From positions 372,001 to 436,000 of the forward strand of contig JACOEK010000002.1 of NCBI GenBank assembly GCA_024998595.1: DNA of 64,000 nt. Reading direction: 5' to 3'. The position numbers and the translations under genes were made by a program. Within the stretch, counting starts at the first letter, position 1, and each line of letters opens with the position of its first letter. This DNA is from Nitrospira sp. (GTDB lineage Bacteria > Nitrospirota > Nitrospiria > Nitrospirales > Nitrospiraceae). The notes beneath the pieces were generated by a model. It did no database searches. It was not told the origin of the DNA and was given only the letters and a program-made list of their open reading frames with translations. Positions 34,346-42,977 of the stretch are shown piece by piece.

Positions 34346-35442
34346 TTCATCTCGGAACGGAAACAGTCCCCGAAGCGATTGTCCAGCACGTCCTGCAAGG
34401 GAAAATGTTCCTGCCTGATGAAGCCCCGATAGGCTGAGGGCGTGGCCATCACCAGATCAAGCACGCAACAAAGGGATGACGCGGTGGTGACTTGAATCGC
34501 AGACCATGTACGTCCGAACATCGTTCGTGGATACACCTTCTTGACGTAGGTCTCCTCAATTAACTCACCCTGCCGGGTACCCGTGACAGCGGCGTACATC
34601 AACACCACATCCTGATGCGTCTGCGGAATCGCCCGCTCCAGGATACGCTTGAGCGTCTCCCGGTCCTCGTTCAGCTTGAGATCGTTCATGAGAAACTGGA
34701 TTTTTTCGCAATGGCCGGGGTACCGGAGCGTCTTGTAATTCATCGTTCGGACCCGGCCGCGATAGGTGTCTGCCAGGGTGCCCAGACCGCCGGAGGTATT
34801 GAACGCTTCGTAGAGCAGACCGTCCAATTCAATTGTCTCGTATCCCTCCAGAGGCCTCAGCTGGACCTCCTCCCCGCCTTCAATCCCGACGCACGCGTTG
34901 CCATACTCATTGAGCAACCCGTCGGTAGACCACGTCAGGGAATACTTTAAGGCATTGCTCGGATGGACCGGGAGCGCGCCCACACGCATCTTGACGTTGT
35001 CGATGGATTCGAAGTGGCCGATGAGGTCGTTCGTGACGATGCTGATAAAGCCTGGAGCCAAGCCGCACTGAGGAAGAAACGCCCGATCCGCGCCCTCGCT
35101 GATCGCCTTAACGCGTCCGGTCACGGCCACGTCTTCGGTCAGGTCGAAATAGTGAAGATGATGAGCTCGCGCAATCTCGGCGACCGCCGGATTATAAAAA
35201 TACGGCAGACTAGAGATAACAGCATCAAAGCGGTGCGAAGTCACATAGGCGACCACAGAGTCGGGTCGGCGTAGATCCAATGCGCAGGGAGTGACCGTCG
35301 AAAGCGTCAGGGCATCGATCAATCGTTTTGGCGCATCCAGGGTGACATCCGCCAGATGCACCTGGTACTGCCCCCTGGCCGACAGTAGCCCTGCCACGAG
35401 AGACCCGATTTTCCCGCATCCGAGCACCAATACCTGAGGCAT
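34342..35442 (-). CDS. Saccharopine dehydrogenase family / lysine 6-dehydrogenase-like
   Basis: 366 residues. N-terminal Rossmann fold with VLGCGKIGSLVAGLL; the middle has YFDLTEDVAVTGRV and the catalytic-domain segment CGLAPGFISIVTNDLI. This arrangement is that of the saccharopine dehydrogenase superfamily, including lysine 6-dehydrogenase, which yields aminoadipate semialdehyde. Product would pass to the ALDH encoded next. GAGGTGAC is upstream of the ATG. Confidence 0.85.
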   Translation of the reverse strand: MPQVLVLGCGKIGSLVAGLLSARGQYQVHLADVTLDAPKRLIDALTLSTVTPCALDLRRPDSVVAYVTSHRFDAVISSLPYFYNPAVAEIARAHHLHYFDLTEDVAVTGRVKAISEGADRAFLPQCGLAPGFISIVTNDLIGHFESIDNVKMRVGALPVHPSNALKYSLTWSTDGLLNEYGNACVGIEGGEEVQLRPLEGYETIELDGLLYEAFNTSGGLGTLADTYRGRVRTMNYKTLRYPGHCEKIQFLMNDLKLNEDRETLKRILERAIPQTHQDVVLMYAAVTGTRQGELIEETYVKKVYPRTMFGRTWSAIQVTTASSLCCVLDLVMATPSAYRGFIRQEHFPLQDVLDNRFGDCFRSEMK

Positions 35443-35562
35443 CCGTCACCTCATGCTCATTATACTCTTTCATATTCAAATCACGAGACTTTATGAGCGC
35501 AGCTGATGGACGACACGAGACGGGGGTGCACAACAAACGGATGTATGGGAATGGGGGCCGAA

Positions 35563-36336
35563 TTACGAAGAGGCCAGACGGGAACGAGCGGGCGTGATGA
35601 GTGCGGACGGTTTCGACGACGAAGGTGCGGGCTGACTCTCCATCGCTTCGAACAGGAGGCAACACTTGAGGCGACCACAGACTCCTAGCAATTTGGGATC
35701 ATCCACAGGAAGCCCCAACACACGGGCTTGTTTCACGGTTACTGGTTTGACTTCCGTCAGAAATGCCGCACAGCACAAGACCAATCCGCAGGTATCGATT
35801 CCGCCCAATCGGCTGGCTTCGTCCCTGACCCCCACCTGACGCATTTCGATGCGACCACCGAATCGGCGAGCGAGCAAGCGCACTAATTCGCGAAAATCGA
35901 TGCGATCCTCAGCCGTATAGACGAAGGTCATCTGCCGGCGATGAAACGAGCAAAACACTTCGACCAGCTTCATCCTGAGTCCCAAGGCGGCGGCCTGCTC
36001 ACGGCAAGCTTTCATGCCCTCGGATGCCAGCCGTTCATAGCGATCGATGGTTGCCGCATCTTCAGCGGTGGCTTTACGGGCAAGGGGCTGCAAGACACGC
36101 ATAGGCGGGATAAATGGCACCGCCTGGGGAGCCCCGTAGACGACTCCATAACTCAGTTCACCAGCAACCTCGACCAGTACGCGATCGCCTACAGCCAGGC
36201 TGGATTCCCCCGCATCAAATTTCTTCACCTCGCCGCGGTCACGGATCTTCACACCGACAATCCTGACGACCGAGGGATAGGGCTTGGCAAGTTCTTGCGC
36301 GAGAAGTTTGTCGACCATGGCCGAATGATACACCAT
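35563..36336 (-). CDS. PSP1-domain protein (RicT/YaaT-like)
   Basis: 257 residues with the PSP1 C-terminal domain: FCSFHRRQMTFVYTAEDRIDFRELV cut at its ends, RIEMRQVGVRDEASRLGG, and the cysteine set CGLVLCC, GVCGRLKCC. In Bacillus the homologue RicT belongs to a complex that binds Fe-S clusters and stimulates RNA maturation by RNase Y. ATG at 36336 chosen; 36318 is also possible. A low-complexity Ser/Pro tail ends the protein. Confidence 0.85.
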   Translation of the reverse strand: MVYHSAMVDKLLAQELAKPYPSVVRIVGVKIRDRGEVKKFDAGESSLAVGDRVLVEVAGELSYGVVYGAPQAVPFIPPMRVLQPLARKATAEDAATIDRYERLASEGMKACREQAAALGLRMKLVEVFCSFHRRQMTFVYTAEDRIDFRELVRLLARRFGGRIEMRQVGVRDEASRLGGIDTCGLVLCCAAFLTEVKPVTVKQARVLGLPVDDPKLLGVCGRLKCCLLFEAMESQPAPSSSKPSALITPARSRLASS

Positions 36337-36425
36337 CCGATCTTTCAATTGAAATCCTCAACACCGTCTCTGCGCCGGGAGACCCAATCCGAAAAGAAAG
36401 AAGGCGACTCGAGCCAACAAAACAT

Positions 36426-36447
36426 AACTCAATGAAACTATTGAGTT
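36426..36447. promoter_or_regulatory. Palindrome in divergent promoter region
   Basis: AACTCAAT, six bases, ATTGAGTT: a perfect 8-bp inverted repeat in an AT-rich stretch between the divergent PSP1 and metalloprotease genes. Could be an operator or a weak terminator; nothing decides between them. Confidence 0.35.
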
Positions 36448-36495
36448 TATAAACGGGGAAGACGAAACAGGAAATATGTTAGGCTATCCGGGGGC

Positions 36496-36789
36496 ATGAA
36501 TTCGGCGCAGTGGGCGCCCATAAGAAAGGCAGTGAGGGGCACAGTGCGAATACCACACAAAGTCGTCCTTCCGTTCGGGTACCATATTATGATCCGGCAA
36601 GTCACCGATTCGGAGATGGACCGCCAGGATGCCAACGCGGATGGGATATGGGATAACGAAGCCAAAACGATCTATATCCGCAAGCGACTCCCCGTTACGC
36701 GACGACGGTACATTCTTGCTCATGAGCTCGGCCACGCATGGCTCGACTGGCAACATCGCTATCTGGACGACGGAAAAGCCCGCAGCTAA
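36496..36789 (+). CDS. Short IrrE/ImmA-like zinc metalloprotease
   Basis: 97 residues. ILAHELGHAWLDWQH carries the HExxH zinc motif of the ImmA/IrrE (DUF955) peptidases, preceded by AKTIYIRKRLP, a typical strand of the fold. It is shorter than most members and lacks a third-ligand domain or HTH, so it could be a minimal peptidase. Stand-alone gene; no partner repressor is adjacent. Confidence 0.7.
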   Translation: MNSAQWAPIRKAVRGTVRIPHKVVLPFGYHIMIRQVTDSEMDRQDANADGIWDNEAKTIYIRKRLPVTRRRYILAHELGHAWLDWQHRYLDDGKARS

Positions 36790-36847
36790 TCCTCCCCCTG
36801 AGAGGCGCACGGAAGCATGAACAGACGATCCAACCCAGGAAGGTTCC

Positions 36848-37330
36848 TCAATCGGTGTGAGTGCGCGCGAGTCGAAGGATTGCATTCCACTCGGTAGGCT
36901 TCACCGGCTGAACCGACAAACGCGATCCCTTTCGAAGCAGTTCCATCCCCTTCAAGCTTGCCTCCTCCCTGAGCTGATCCAGCGAGAGCGGCGCAGCAAA
37001 CTTGCGCACGAACCGGATATCCACCACATCCCAGCGGGGCTCGTCAGGATCGCTCGCCGGGTCATAATGCGCATCCTTCTTATCGAATTGGGTGGCGTCG
37101 GGGTATGCAGTTTTGACCACCTCGGCGATCCCCACCACGGACGGAGGCTGCGCGTTGCTGTGATAAAACAACACCTGGTCACCGATGTTCATCGCGCGCA
37201 TAAAATTGCGCGCTTGATAGTTCCGCACCCCATCCCAGGACGTCGTCTGCTTCGGCGAGCGCGCCAAATCATCGATTGAAAACGCGTTGGGTTCGGATTT
37301 CATTAACCAATAGTGTCGTCCTTCTGCCAT
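36848..37330 (-). CDS. EVE-domain protein
   Basis: 160 residues, a complete EVE (PUA-like) domain: HYWLMKSEPNAFSIDDL, TTSWDGVRNYQARNFMRAM, GDQVLFYHSNAQPPSVVGI and DPRWDVVDIRF-type strands. EVE domains recognise modified bases in DNA or RNA; stand-alone bacterial forms are of uncertain role. AGGAGG lies before the ATG. Confidence 0.93.
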   Translation of the reverse strand: MAEGRHYWLMKSEPNAFSIDDLARSPKQTTSWDGVRNYQARNFMRAMNIGDQVLFYHSNAQPPSVVGIAEVVKTAYPDATQFDKKDAHYDPASDPDEPRWDVVDIRFVRKFAAPLSLDQLREEASLKGMELLRKGSRLSVQPVKPTEWNAILRLARTHTD

Positions 37331-37412
37331 GCAATCCTCCTGAACACTTGGTGTCTGTTACACCTCCGTGTATGCTGAGCGTTCCGCCTCTTCGGCCAAC
37401 CTTGGAGCACCT

Positions 37413-38231
37413 ATGGAACTGACGCCTATGTGGTTCGGCGTGTATAAGGCCTTGAAATTTCTGCTGTATCCCTTGTCATGGATCATCGCTGCGGGACTAC
37501 TAACTTTGCTCATCGCGGTCCTGCCGGTCACGCCCCGACGAACCACCTGGGTCAGGCGATTCGCGTTCTGCACTATGCTGCTGTTGCTGCTGACCGCGAC
37601 CCCTCTTCTTTCAAACATCTACATCTCGCTGCTTGAGGCACGATATCCGCCGTTCACAGCGGCGCCTGCATCGAAATTTGACGCCGTGGTTGTTCTGGCA
37701 GGAGGTGTCTTTCACAAAGGATCGCTCCGACCAGCCGACGAAACGTCGGAAGCCTCACGCCATCGAACCGCCTGCGGTGCCGAATTATGGCGTCAGGGCC
37801 TGGCTCCTAGGCTGTTGCTCACCGGGGGCGACGCGACCGTACTTCGAACCGGACCGTCTGAATCCCGTGAAATGAAACGGTGGGCGCTCAGCCTGGGTGT
37901 GCCGGAATCGGTCATCCAAGTGGAGGAGAACTCCCGAACGACTTACGAAAATGCGGTGCAGACCAAGGCCGTTCTCGGGCCAGCTCACATCCTACTGGTC
38001 ACCGCCGCCTATCACCTCCCACGCGCAGTAGGCTTGTTTCAAAAGCAAGGCTTTGTGGTTACCCCGGTTGCCTGCGGGTATGAATCGACCCACCATCCGC
38101 AGCAGGCATGGGAACAAAAAAACGTTTTCGACTTCATCCCCACGGCTCGCGCGCTTCTTCTGAGCACGCAGTCCATCGACGAAGTGGCCGGAATCCTGGT
38201 CTATTGGATCACCGGAAAGTGGCAACCGTGA
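37413..38231 (+). CDS. YdcF/ElyC/SanA family membrane protein (DUF218)
   Basis: 272 residues from the ATG at 37413 (GGAG seven bases upstream). Two N-terminal membrane helices, then the DUF218 domain: FDAVVVLAGGVFHKG, APRLLLTGGDA, EENSRTTYENAVQTKAVLG and VTAAYHLPRAVGLFQKQG. ElyC-like proteins act in envelope or peptidoglycan/undecaprenyl-phosphate metabolism. Confidence 0.9.
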   Translation: MELTPMWFGVYKALKFLLYPLSWIIAAGLLTLLIAVLPVTPRRTTWVRRFAFCTMLLLLLTATPLLSNIYISLLEARYPPFTAAPASKFDAVVVLAGGVFHKGSLRPADETSEASRHRTACGAELWRQGLAPRLLLTGGDATVLRTGPSESREMKRWALSLGVPESVIQVEENSRTTYENAVQTKAVLGPAHILLVTAAYHLPRAVGLFQKQGFVVTPVACGYESTHHPQQAWEQKNVFDFIPTARALLLSTQSIDEVAGILVYWITGKWQP

Positions 38232-38263
38232 GCAACGTCTTCACGATCCACCGCGCGGCAGGG

Positions 38264-38635
38264 TTACTCCGTCGCGGAGTCCTCTTCGAGATGTGTGATG
38301 AGCGCGGCGTACGTCAATTCTCGAATCCGCGCCTTGGATGAGCCCGGCGGACCGAGATTCGTTTCCAGCCACACCTGCTCCATCACCTGGCTGCGCGCCT
38401 CGTTACAATGCCGCCACATTTCATGTAGGAACTCAAGCGGCATGCCAACCTGCAGACCTTCTGACTCAATCCGATCGTCCAAAATGGAGAGCAAATCCGC
38501 AATCGCATGATCGGGCTGATACGGAGGCGTGGAAAAGCCGAACGCCTGCTGAGCCTGCGACTCCTGCCGAGCCTGCTCGACAAGATCCCGCATGTACTCT
38601 TTTAATAAGCCGATGATATGACCGGATACACGCAT
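38264..38635 (-). CDS. Conserved hypothetical protein
   Basis: About 123 residues from an ATG at 38635 (MRVSGHIIGLLKEYMRDLVEQARQ); starts upstream or at 38593 cannot be ruled out. It is helical, with DHAIADLLSILDDRIESEGL and a conserved-looking LEFLHEMWRHCNEARSQV. No family recognised. It converges with the ElyC-like gene. Confidence 0.55.
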   Translation of the reverse strand: MRVSGHIIGLLKEYMRDLVEQARQESQAQQAFGFSTPPYQPDHAIADLLSILDDRIESEGLQVGMPLEFLHEMWRHCNEARSQVMEQVWLETNLGPPGSSKARIRELTYAALITHLEEDSATE

Positions 38636-38797
38636 CGGCGACAGAGTAGCCGCAACCGTCCCCGTGGGGCAAGACCGGAGTCCGGCGCCTCTCGGTTGAC
38701 CGTCGATTCGGTGCTTCTCTATGATAGCAGCGGCAACCGGTCCCAAGGGACTTCAGCCCTATTTCATAGCTGCAAAAAACCAGCGAGCGCCATATCC

Positions 38798-39595
38798 ATG
38801 AGTCACCAGTCACTAGTGGAACACTTCGAAATTTCTTTGCAGACCCCGATCGGCGAGGTCTCCACTGCCGTCGGAGTTCCAACGAGCTTCGTGCCGGTGA
38901 CGGCAATCCTTCCCCTGACGCGCAGCCTTGGCGAAGAGGTCCAGACCCTGGAACTCGGCCACGTGCGTGAAACCGGTCAGACCGTATCCTGTCACAAAGG
39001 CTGTGCGGCCTGTTGTCGCATGCTCGTGCCGATTTCAGCGCCCGAAGCCTTCGCCCTCGCACAAAGCATTGATCGCCTCGCCCCACCGGAACGCGAACGG
39101 CTCCTGTCAAAACTTGACGTCGCTCAGCAGCAACTGGCCAGGGCCGGAATCCTCCAACAACTGTCCGCCTTGGCTGAGTCTCCAGACCCGGTCAGTGACG
39201 AAGCCATCGAGCCGTTGAACCGGGCGTATTATGCGCTTCGAATGCCCTGTCCCTTTCTGGACAATGAAGTGTGCAGCATCTACGACGATCGACCCGCGGC
39301 CTGTCGGGAACTTGCCGTCACGTCGCCGGCCGCGGACTGTCAGGACATAACCAACCAGACGATCCGTCCGGTTCCCGTTGCGGTCCGCATGAGTACGGCG
39401 TTGAGTCTGCTCTGGGCGGACCTTACCGCCACCACAGCACGGCTGATCCCGCTCCCGCTGGCCGTGGATTGGGCCAAACGGCATCAGACTGAGCAGGCGG
39501 GCCGATGGGCCGGCACAGAATTGTTTGAAAAGGCGATCGATAAGATCGGTCGATATCTTGCTCAGGAAAGAGCCCGACGCAGGAGCGGCGGGTAG
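38798..39595 (+). CDS. YkgJ-family cysteine-cluster protein
   Basis: 265 residues from the ATG at 38798. CHKGCAACCRMLVP and CPFLDNEVCSIYDDRPAACREL are the two halves of the Zn/Fe-binding cysteine cluster of the family. A helical C-terminal third follows. Larger paralogue of the gene at 9595-10203. Confidence 0.85.
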   Translation: MSHQSLVEHFEISLQTPIGEVSTAVGVPTSFVPVTAILPLTRSLGEEVQTLELGHVRETGQTVSCHKGCAACCRMLVPISAPEAFALAQSIDRLAPPERERLLSKLDVAQQQLARAGILQQLSALAESPDPVSDEAIEPLNRAYYALRMPCPFLDNEVCSIYDDRPAACRELAVTSPAADCQDITNQTIRPVPVAVRMSTALSLLWADLTATTARLIPLPLAVDWAKRHQTEQAGRWAGTELFEKAIDKIGRYLAQERARRRSGG

Positions 39596-39684
39596 AGGTC
39601 GTTTTGCCTGTTGGGTTTACGGGAGTGGTTCCGTACGCCACTCATCCCTCACGAATCAAATGTGCGATTTTCTGGAGGAGATAA

Positions 39685-40305
39685 ATGCAGAATCCTGTCA
39701 TTGTGTGTCTCGACCTCGAGGGTGTGTTGGTTCCTGAAATCTGGGTGAACTTCGCCATCAAGACCGGCATTGAAGAGCTGAAGATTACCACACGCGAAAT
39801 GCCGGACTATGACGCCTTGATGACGCGCCGGTTGAATATTCTTGATCAGCATGGATACACCCTCGCCGATATTCAATCGGTAATCGACGCCATGGGCCCG
39901 ATGGAAGGAGCAGCCGAATTCATTGCCTGGCTGCGTGAACGAGCCCAGGTCATCATCCTGTCCGATACATTTTATGAATTTGCCCTGCCGTTGATGCGGC
40001 AACTGGGCTTTCCCACTATTTTCTGCAATCAATTGGAGATCGGACCCAACGGCCGCATTGTCAGCTATAAACTCCGACAACCCAACCAGAAGAAACATGC
40101 GGTCGCTGCGCTGAAGAACCTGAATTTCCGCGTCATGGCCGCCGGGGATGCGTACAACGACACCGCGATGCTGGGAGAAGCCCATGCCGGTTTCTTCTTC
40201 CGTCCTCCCGACCACCTCCCGAAAGAGTTTCCGCAGTTTCCCGTAACCAGGACCTATGCTGAATTGCAGGAACAGTTCCGTAAAGCGGGTGGACTGAGAG
40301 CCTAG
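39685..40305 (+). CDS. thrH: ThrH-type phosphoserine phosphatase/homoserine kinase-like
   Basis: 206 residues with the HAD motifs I (CLDLEGVLVPEIW), II (IILSDTFYEF) and III/IV (KKHAVAALK and GDAYNDTAML). The D-L-E-G motif I, EIWVNFAIKTGIEEL and LRQPNQKK are those of ThrH, which dephosphorylates phosphoserine and can transfer the phosphate to homoserine. GGAGGAGAT precedes the ATG. Stand-alone gene, convergent with recQ. Confidence 0.92.
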   Translation: MQNPVIVCLDLEGVLVPEIWVNFAIKTGIEELKITTREMPDYDALMTRRLNILDQHGYTLADIQSVIDAMGPMEGAAEFIAWLRERAQVIILSDTFYEFALPLMRQLGFPTIFCNQLEIGPNGRIVSYKLRQPNQKKHAVAALKNLNFRVMAAGDAYNDTAMLGEAHAGFFFRPPDHLPKEFPQFPVTRTYAELQEQFRKAGGLRA

Positions 40306-40352
40306 TACCAGCAGTGGAGCAGGCAGGGCGGGAGATCACGGAATGGAGGAGA

Positions 40353-42203
40353 CTACCGACACTCCTCGTTCACTATCCCGAGCACACGACGGCCGTATCG
40401 CTCCACCTTGATCTCCCCGATGCCGGGAATCTCCATCAGGGCGCTGAGCGTCACGGGTTTATGCCCGGCGATCGTGCGAAGAGTTTTGTCGTGGAAAATT
40501 ACGAAGGGGGCAACACCTTCCTCCTCAGCCAACTCTTTACGCAATTGACGGAGCCGTTCGAAGAGTTGCGGATCCACCGACGAGGTCAGTGACGCGGGCG
40601 GTGAATTGTCTCGTCCACTGACCGCGGGCTTTAGCGGCGGCTCGACCGCCTGACTCACTTCCACAACGCTGAGGCCTTTCAAGACTTCCTGCCCCCGTCG
40701 AGTCAGGTCAAGCGTGGGATATTCCAGCCCCTCGACCTGCAGATACCCGGAATCAATCAGGGCTTTCACAAGCCGGGTGAGTGCCGTCTTGGACCAGGTC
40801 TGATACAGCCCGTACCCCGGACAATCTTCAGCCCCGTAAGCCAGCAGACCTTTTGATCGACTTCCACGAAGCATCTCCACGATTCGGGTTACCCCAAATC
40901 GCCCTCCGCACCAGGAGACTGCCGAGAGGACGGCCTTCGCGCACCCCGCCTCATCATTCGCGACGTCCGCGGGCAACTGCGACGGCATCTTACAACGATC
41001 ACACAACCCACAAGGGCCCAAGGCCCGCTCCGCCTCATCGCTGAAATAGTCCAGGATGGCAAGCTGGCGACAGGTCGTCACTGACACATAGTCCAGCAAG
41101 TCCTGAAGCAACGTCTTCATGCGTTCCACACGTGCCGAATTGCCGGATTCTTTGGAGGCCTGTTGAATGAAGTATTCCTGGGTGGCCACATCACGCTCAT
41201 GGAACAACAACAGGCAGGCGGCCGGCTGACCGTCACGTCCTGCTCGTCCGACTTCCTGGTAATACGCCTCCAGGCTTCCGGGAATATCGAAATGGACGAC
41301 CAGGCGGACATCCGACTTATCGATCCCCATGCCGAACGCATTGGTCGCCGCCAATATTCGGATCGTCCCCACGCGAAACTCCTCATGAACCGACCGGCGC
41401 TCTTCATCCGACAGTCCGGCATGGTAGTACCCGACGGACGAATTGGACCGACTCAGACAGGCCGCCACCTCCTCCACCGCGCGTCGTGTGGCGCAATAGA
41501 TGAGGACCGTCCCCGTAGGATACTCGCGCACCACACGCTCCACTTGGGTGAGTTTCTCCTGGCGTGAACGGCACAGTCGAACGGAGAGGGCAAGATTCGG
41601 TCGACGAAAACCCGTCACCAATCGCAACGGATCGTGGAGCGACAACCGCTCACAGAGATCCCCCTGCACACGCGCAGTGGCGGTGGCGGTTAAGGCCAAA
41701 CAGGGCGGATTCTCGAGTTCCCGGCGCAGGCGACCGATGTTGAGATAGTCCGGCCTGAAATCATGCCCCCACTGTGAAATGCAATGCGCCTCGTCCACGA
41801 CCAGCAGAGACACCCATAACGATCGCAAGAGGCGAAGGAACCGCTCATGCTGCATCCGTTCAGGGGCAAGATAGAGTAATTGGAGGCGCCTCAATTTGAG
41901 GTTCAGCACGATTTTGTCCCGCTCCGGTTCAGAGAGGCCGGAGTGGAATGCCGCAGCGGCAATGTGGCGGGATTTGAGACTGTTCACCTGATCCTGCATC
42001 AAGGCGATCAACGGGGAAATGACCAACGTGAGGCCGGGCAGAATGGTAGCCGGCAACTGATAACAGAGTGATTTCCCCTGGCCGGTGGGCATCACGGCCA
42101 TGGCATCGCGGCGGGACAAGACGGCATCGATCACCTCCCGTTGGCCGGGGCGGAATGACGAAAATCCGAATTGTTGGTGAAGCTGTTTGCTCAGATCATC
42201 CAC
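40353..42203 (-). CDS. recQ: ATP-dependent DNA helicase RecQ
   Basis: 616 residues. Walker A MPTGQGKSLCYQLPA, DEAH box VDEAHCISQWGHDFRPDYL, helicase motif VI YYQEVGRAGRDG, a RecQ-Ct zinc site with CxxxxxLAILDYF...CGLCDRC, a winged helix, and a C-terminal HRDC domain (HDKTLRTIAGHKPVTLSAL, GIGEIKVERYG). A 3'-5' helicase for recombination and fork repair. The start codon is a GTG without a strong ribosome site. Confidence 0.96.
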   Translation of the reverse strand: MDDLSKQLHQQFGFSSFRPGQREVIDAVLSRRDAMAVMPTGQGKSLCYQLPATILPGLTLVISPLIALMQDQVNSLKSRHIAAAAFHSGLSEPERDKIVLNLKLRRLQLLYLAPERMQHERFLRLLRSLWVSLLVVDEAHCISQWGHDFRPDYLNIGRLRRELENPPCLALTATATARVQGDLCERLSLHDPLRLVTGFRRPNLALSVRLCRSRQEKLTQVERVVREYPTGTVLIYCATRRAVEEVAACLSRSNSSVGYYHAGLSDEERRSVHEEFRVGTIRILAATNAFGMGIDKSDVRLVVHFDIPGSLEAYYQEVGRAGRDGQPAACLLLFHERDVATQEYFIQQASKESGNSARVERMKTLLQDLLDYVSVTTCRQLAILDYFSDEAERALGPCGLCDRCKMPSQLPADVANDEAGCAKAVLSAVSWCGGRFGVTRIVEMLRGSRSKGLLAYGAEDCPGYGLYQTWSKTALTRLVKALIDSGYLQVEGLEYPTLDLTRRGQEVLKGLSVVEVSQAVEPPLKPAVSGRDNSPPASLTSSVDPQLFERLRQLRKELAEEEGVAPFVIFHDKTLRTIAGHKPVTLSALMEIPGIGEIKVERYGRRVLGIVNEECR

Positions 42204-42348
42204 AGGGACAACTCAGGAACGGACCTACTGTGCACAGTGGGGACGAGCCGAGTATAAGACGCCCGACGAACCACGGGCAAGCCGTCAAGTGCATAGCGTG
42301 GGTGGCATCTGCAGCGAACCACAGTGGCAGAACGATTCACCCAAAAAG

Positions 42349-42379
42349 AAACCCCGCCGGGGATCACCCGGCGGGGTTT
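42349..42379 (-). terminator. Intrinsic terminator of the 42438-42866 gene
   Basis: AAACCCCGCCGGG, five bases, CCCGGCGGGGTTT: a perfect 13-bp stem. On the minus strand it is followed by CTTTTTGGG, a T-run, so it ends the transcript of the secreted protein gene upstream. Confidence 0.85.
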
Positions 42380-42437
42380 CAGAGTCGAGACAGACAGGGG
42401 ATCTCCCCTCATACCTCGAAAATCGCCAAAGATCTGG

Positions 42438-42866
42438 CTATGGCGCGGTGTAGCTGCCGAACTTCGGCACGGTGTCGCAGCCTGGGCCCTGATCTTGATT
42501 CGCCACGCACAGATGGCGCAATGCACCCTGTGCGGACAAACGGGCTTCCTTATGCAGGCGAGCCTTGCCGTAATCTACCGCCATTTTCAATTGACGCATG
42601 GCATCGGCGCCGACTCCGCCGGACTGGGCCTTGCTCAGCCCATCCTGAAGTTTTGCCGTGGCGCTGTCGATGACGGACCGATCGGACCCCCACCGCTTCG
42701 TCACATCGACGGTCGTCCGCTTGCCTAGAGCCGGCGCATCGGTCAACTCGACGATAGCATCGTTCACTGCTTGAATCGCATCCGCGACCTGGGCCTGCAC
42801 GGGAACCGGCTGACTGCCGATCGCCAACGCTGCGACGCCCAGCGTTACGAACATGAGTTTCTTCAT
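42438..42866 (-). CDS. Secreted hypothetical protein
   Basis: 142 residues with a signal peptide (MKKLMFVTLGVAALAIGSQP). The mature part is helical with repeating spacing (DAIQAVNDAIVELTDAP, DSATAKLQDGLSKAQSGG) and ends with two cysteines (HLCVANQDQGPGCDT), perhaps a disulfide. It resembles small helical periplasmic proteins such as the SmbP type only in size and shape. Followed by a strong terminator. Confidence 0.75.
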   Translation of the reverse strand: MKKLMFVTLGVAALAIGSQPVPVQAQVADAIQAVNDAIVELTDAPALGKRTTVDVTKRWGSDRSVIDSATAKLQDGLSKAQSGGVGADAMRQLKMAVDYGKARLHKEARLSAQGALRHLCVANQDQGPGCDTVPKFGSYTAP

Positions 42867-42977
42867 TGCGTGTCTCCTTTTCTTGTCATCGTCAGGAAAA
42901 GAAGAACTGCTGTGGCCTGCATGACCATTTCAGCCTCCCTGTCTCCTGACGCATCACGTTTCACGCTTCACGCATGC

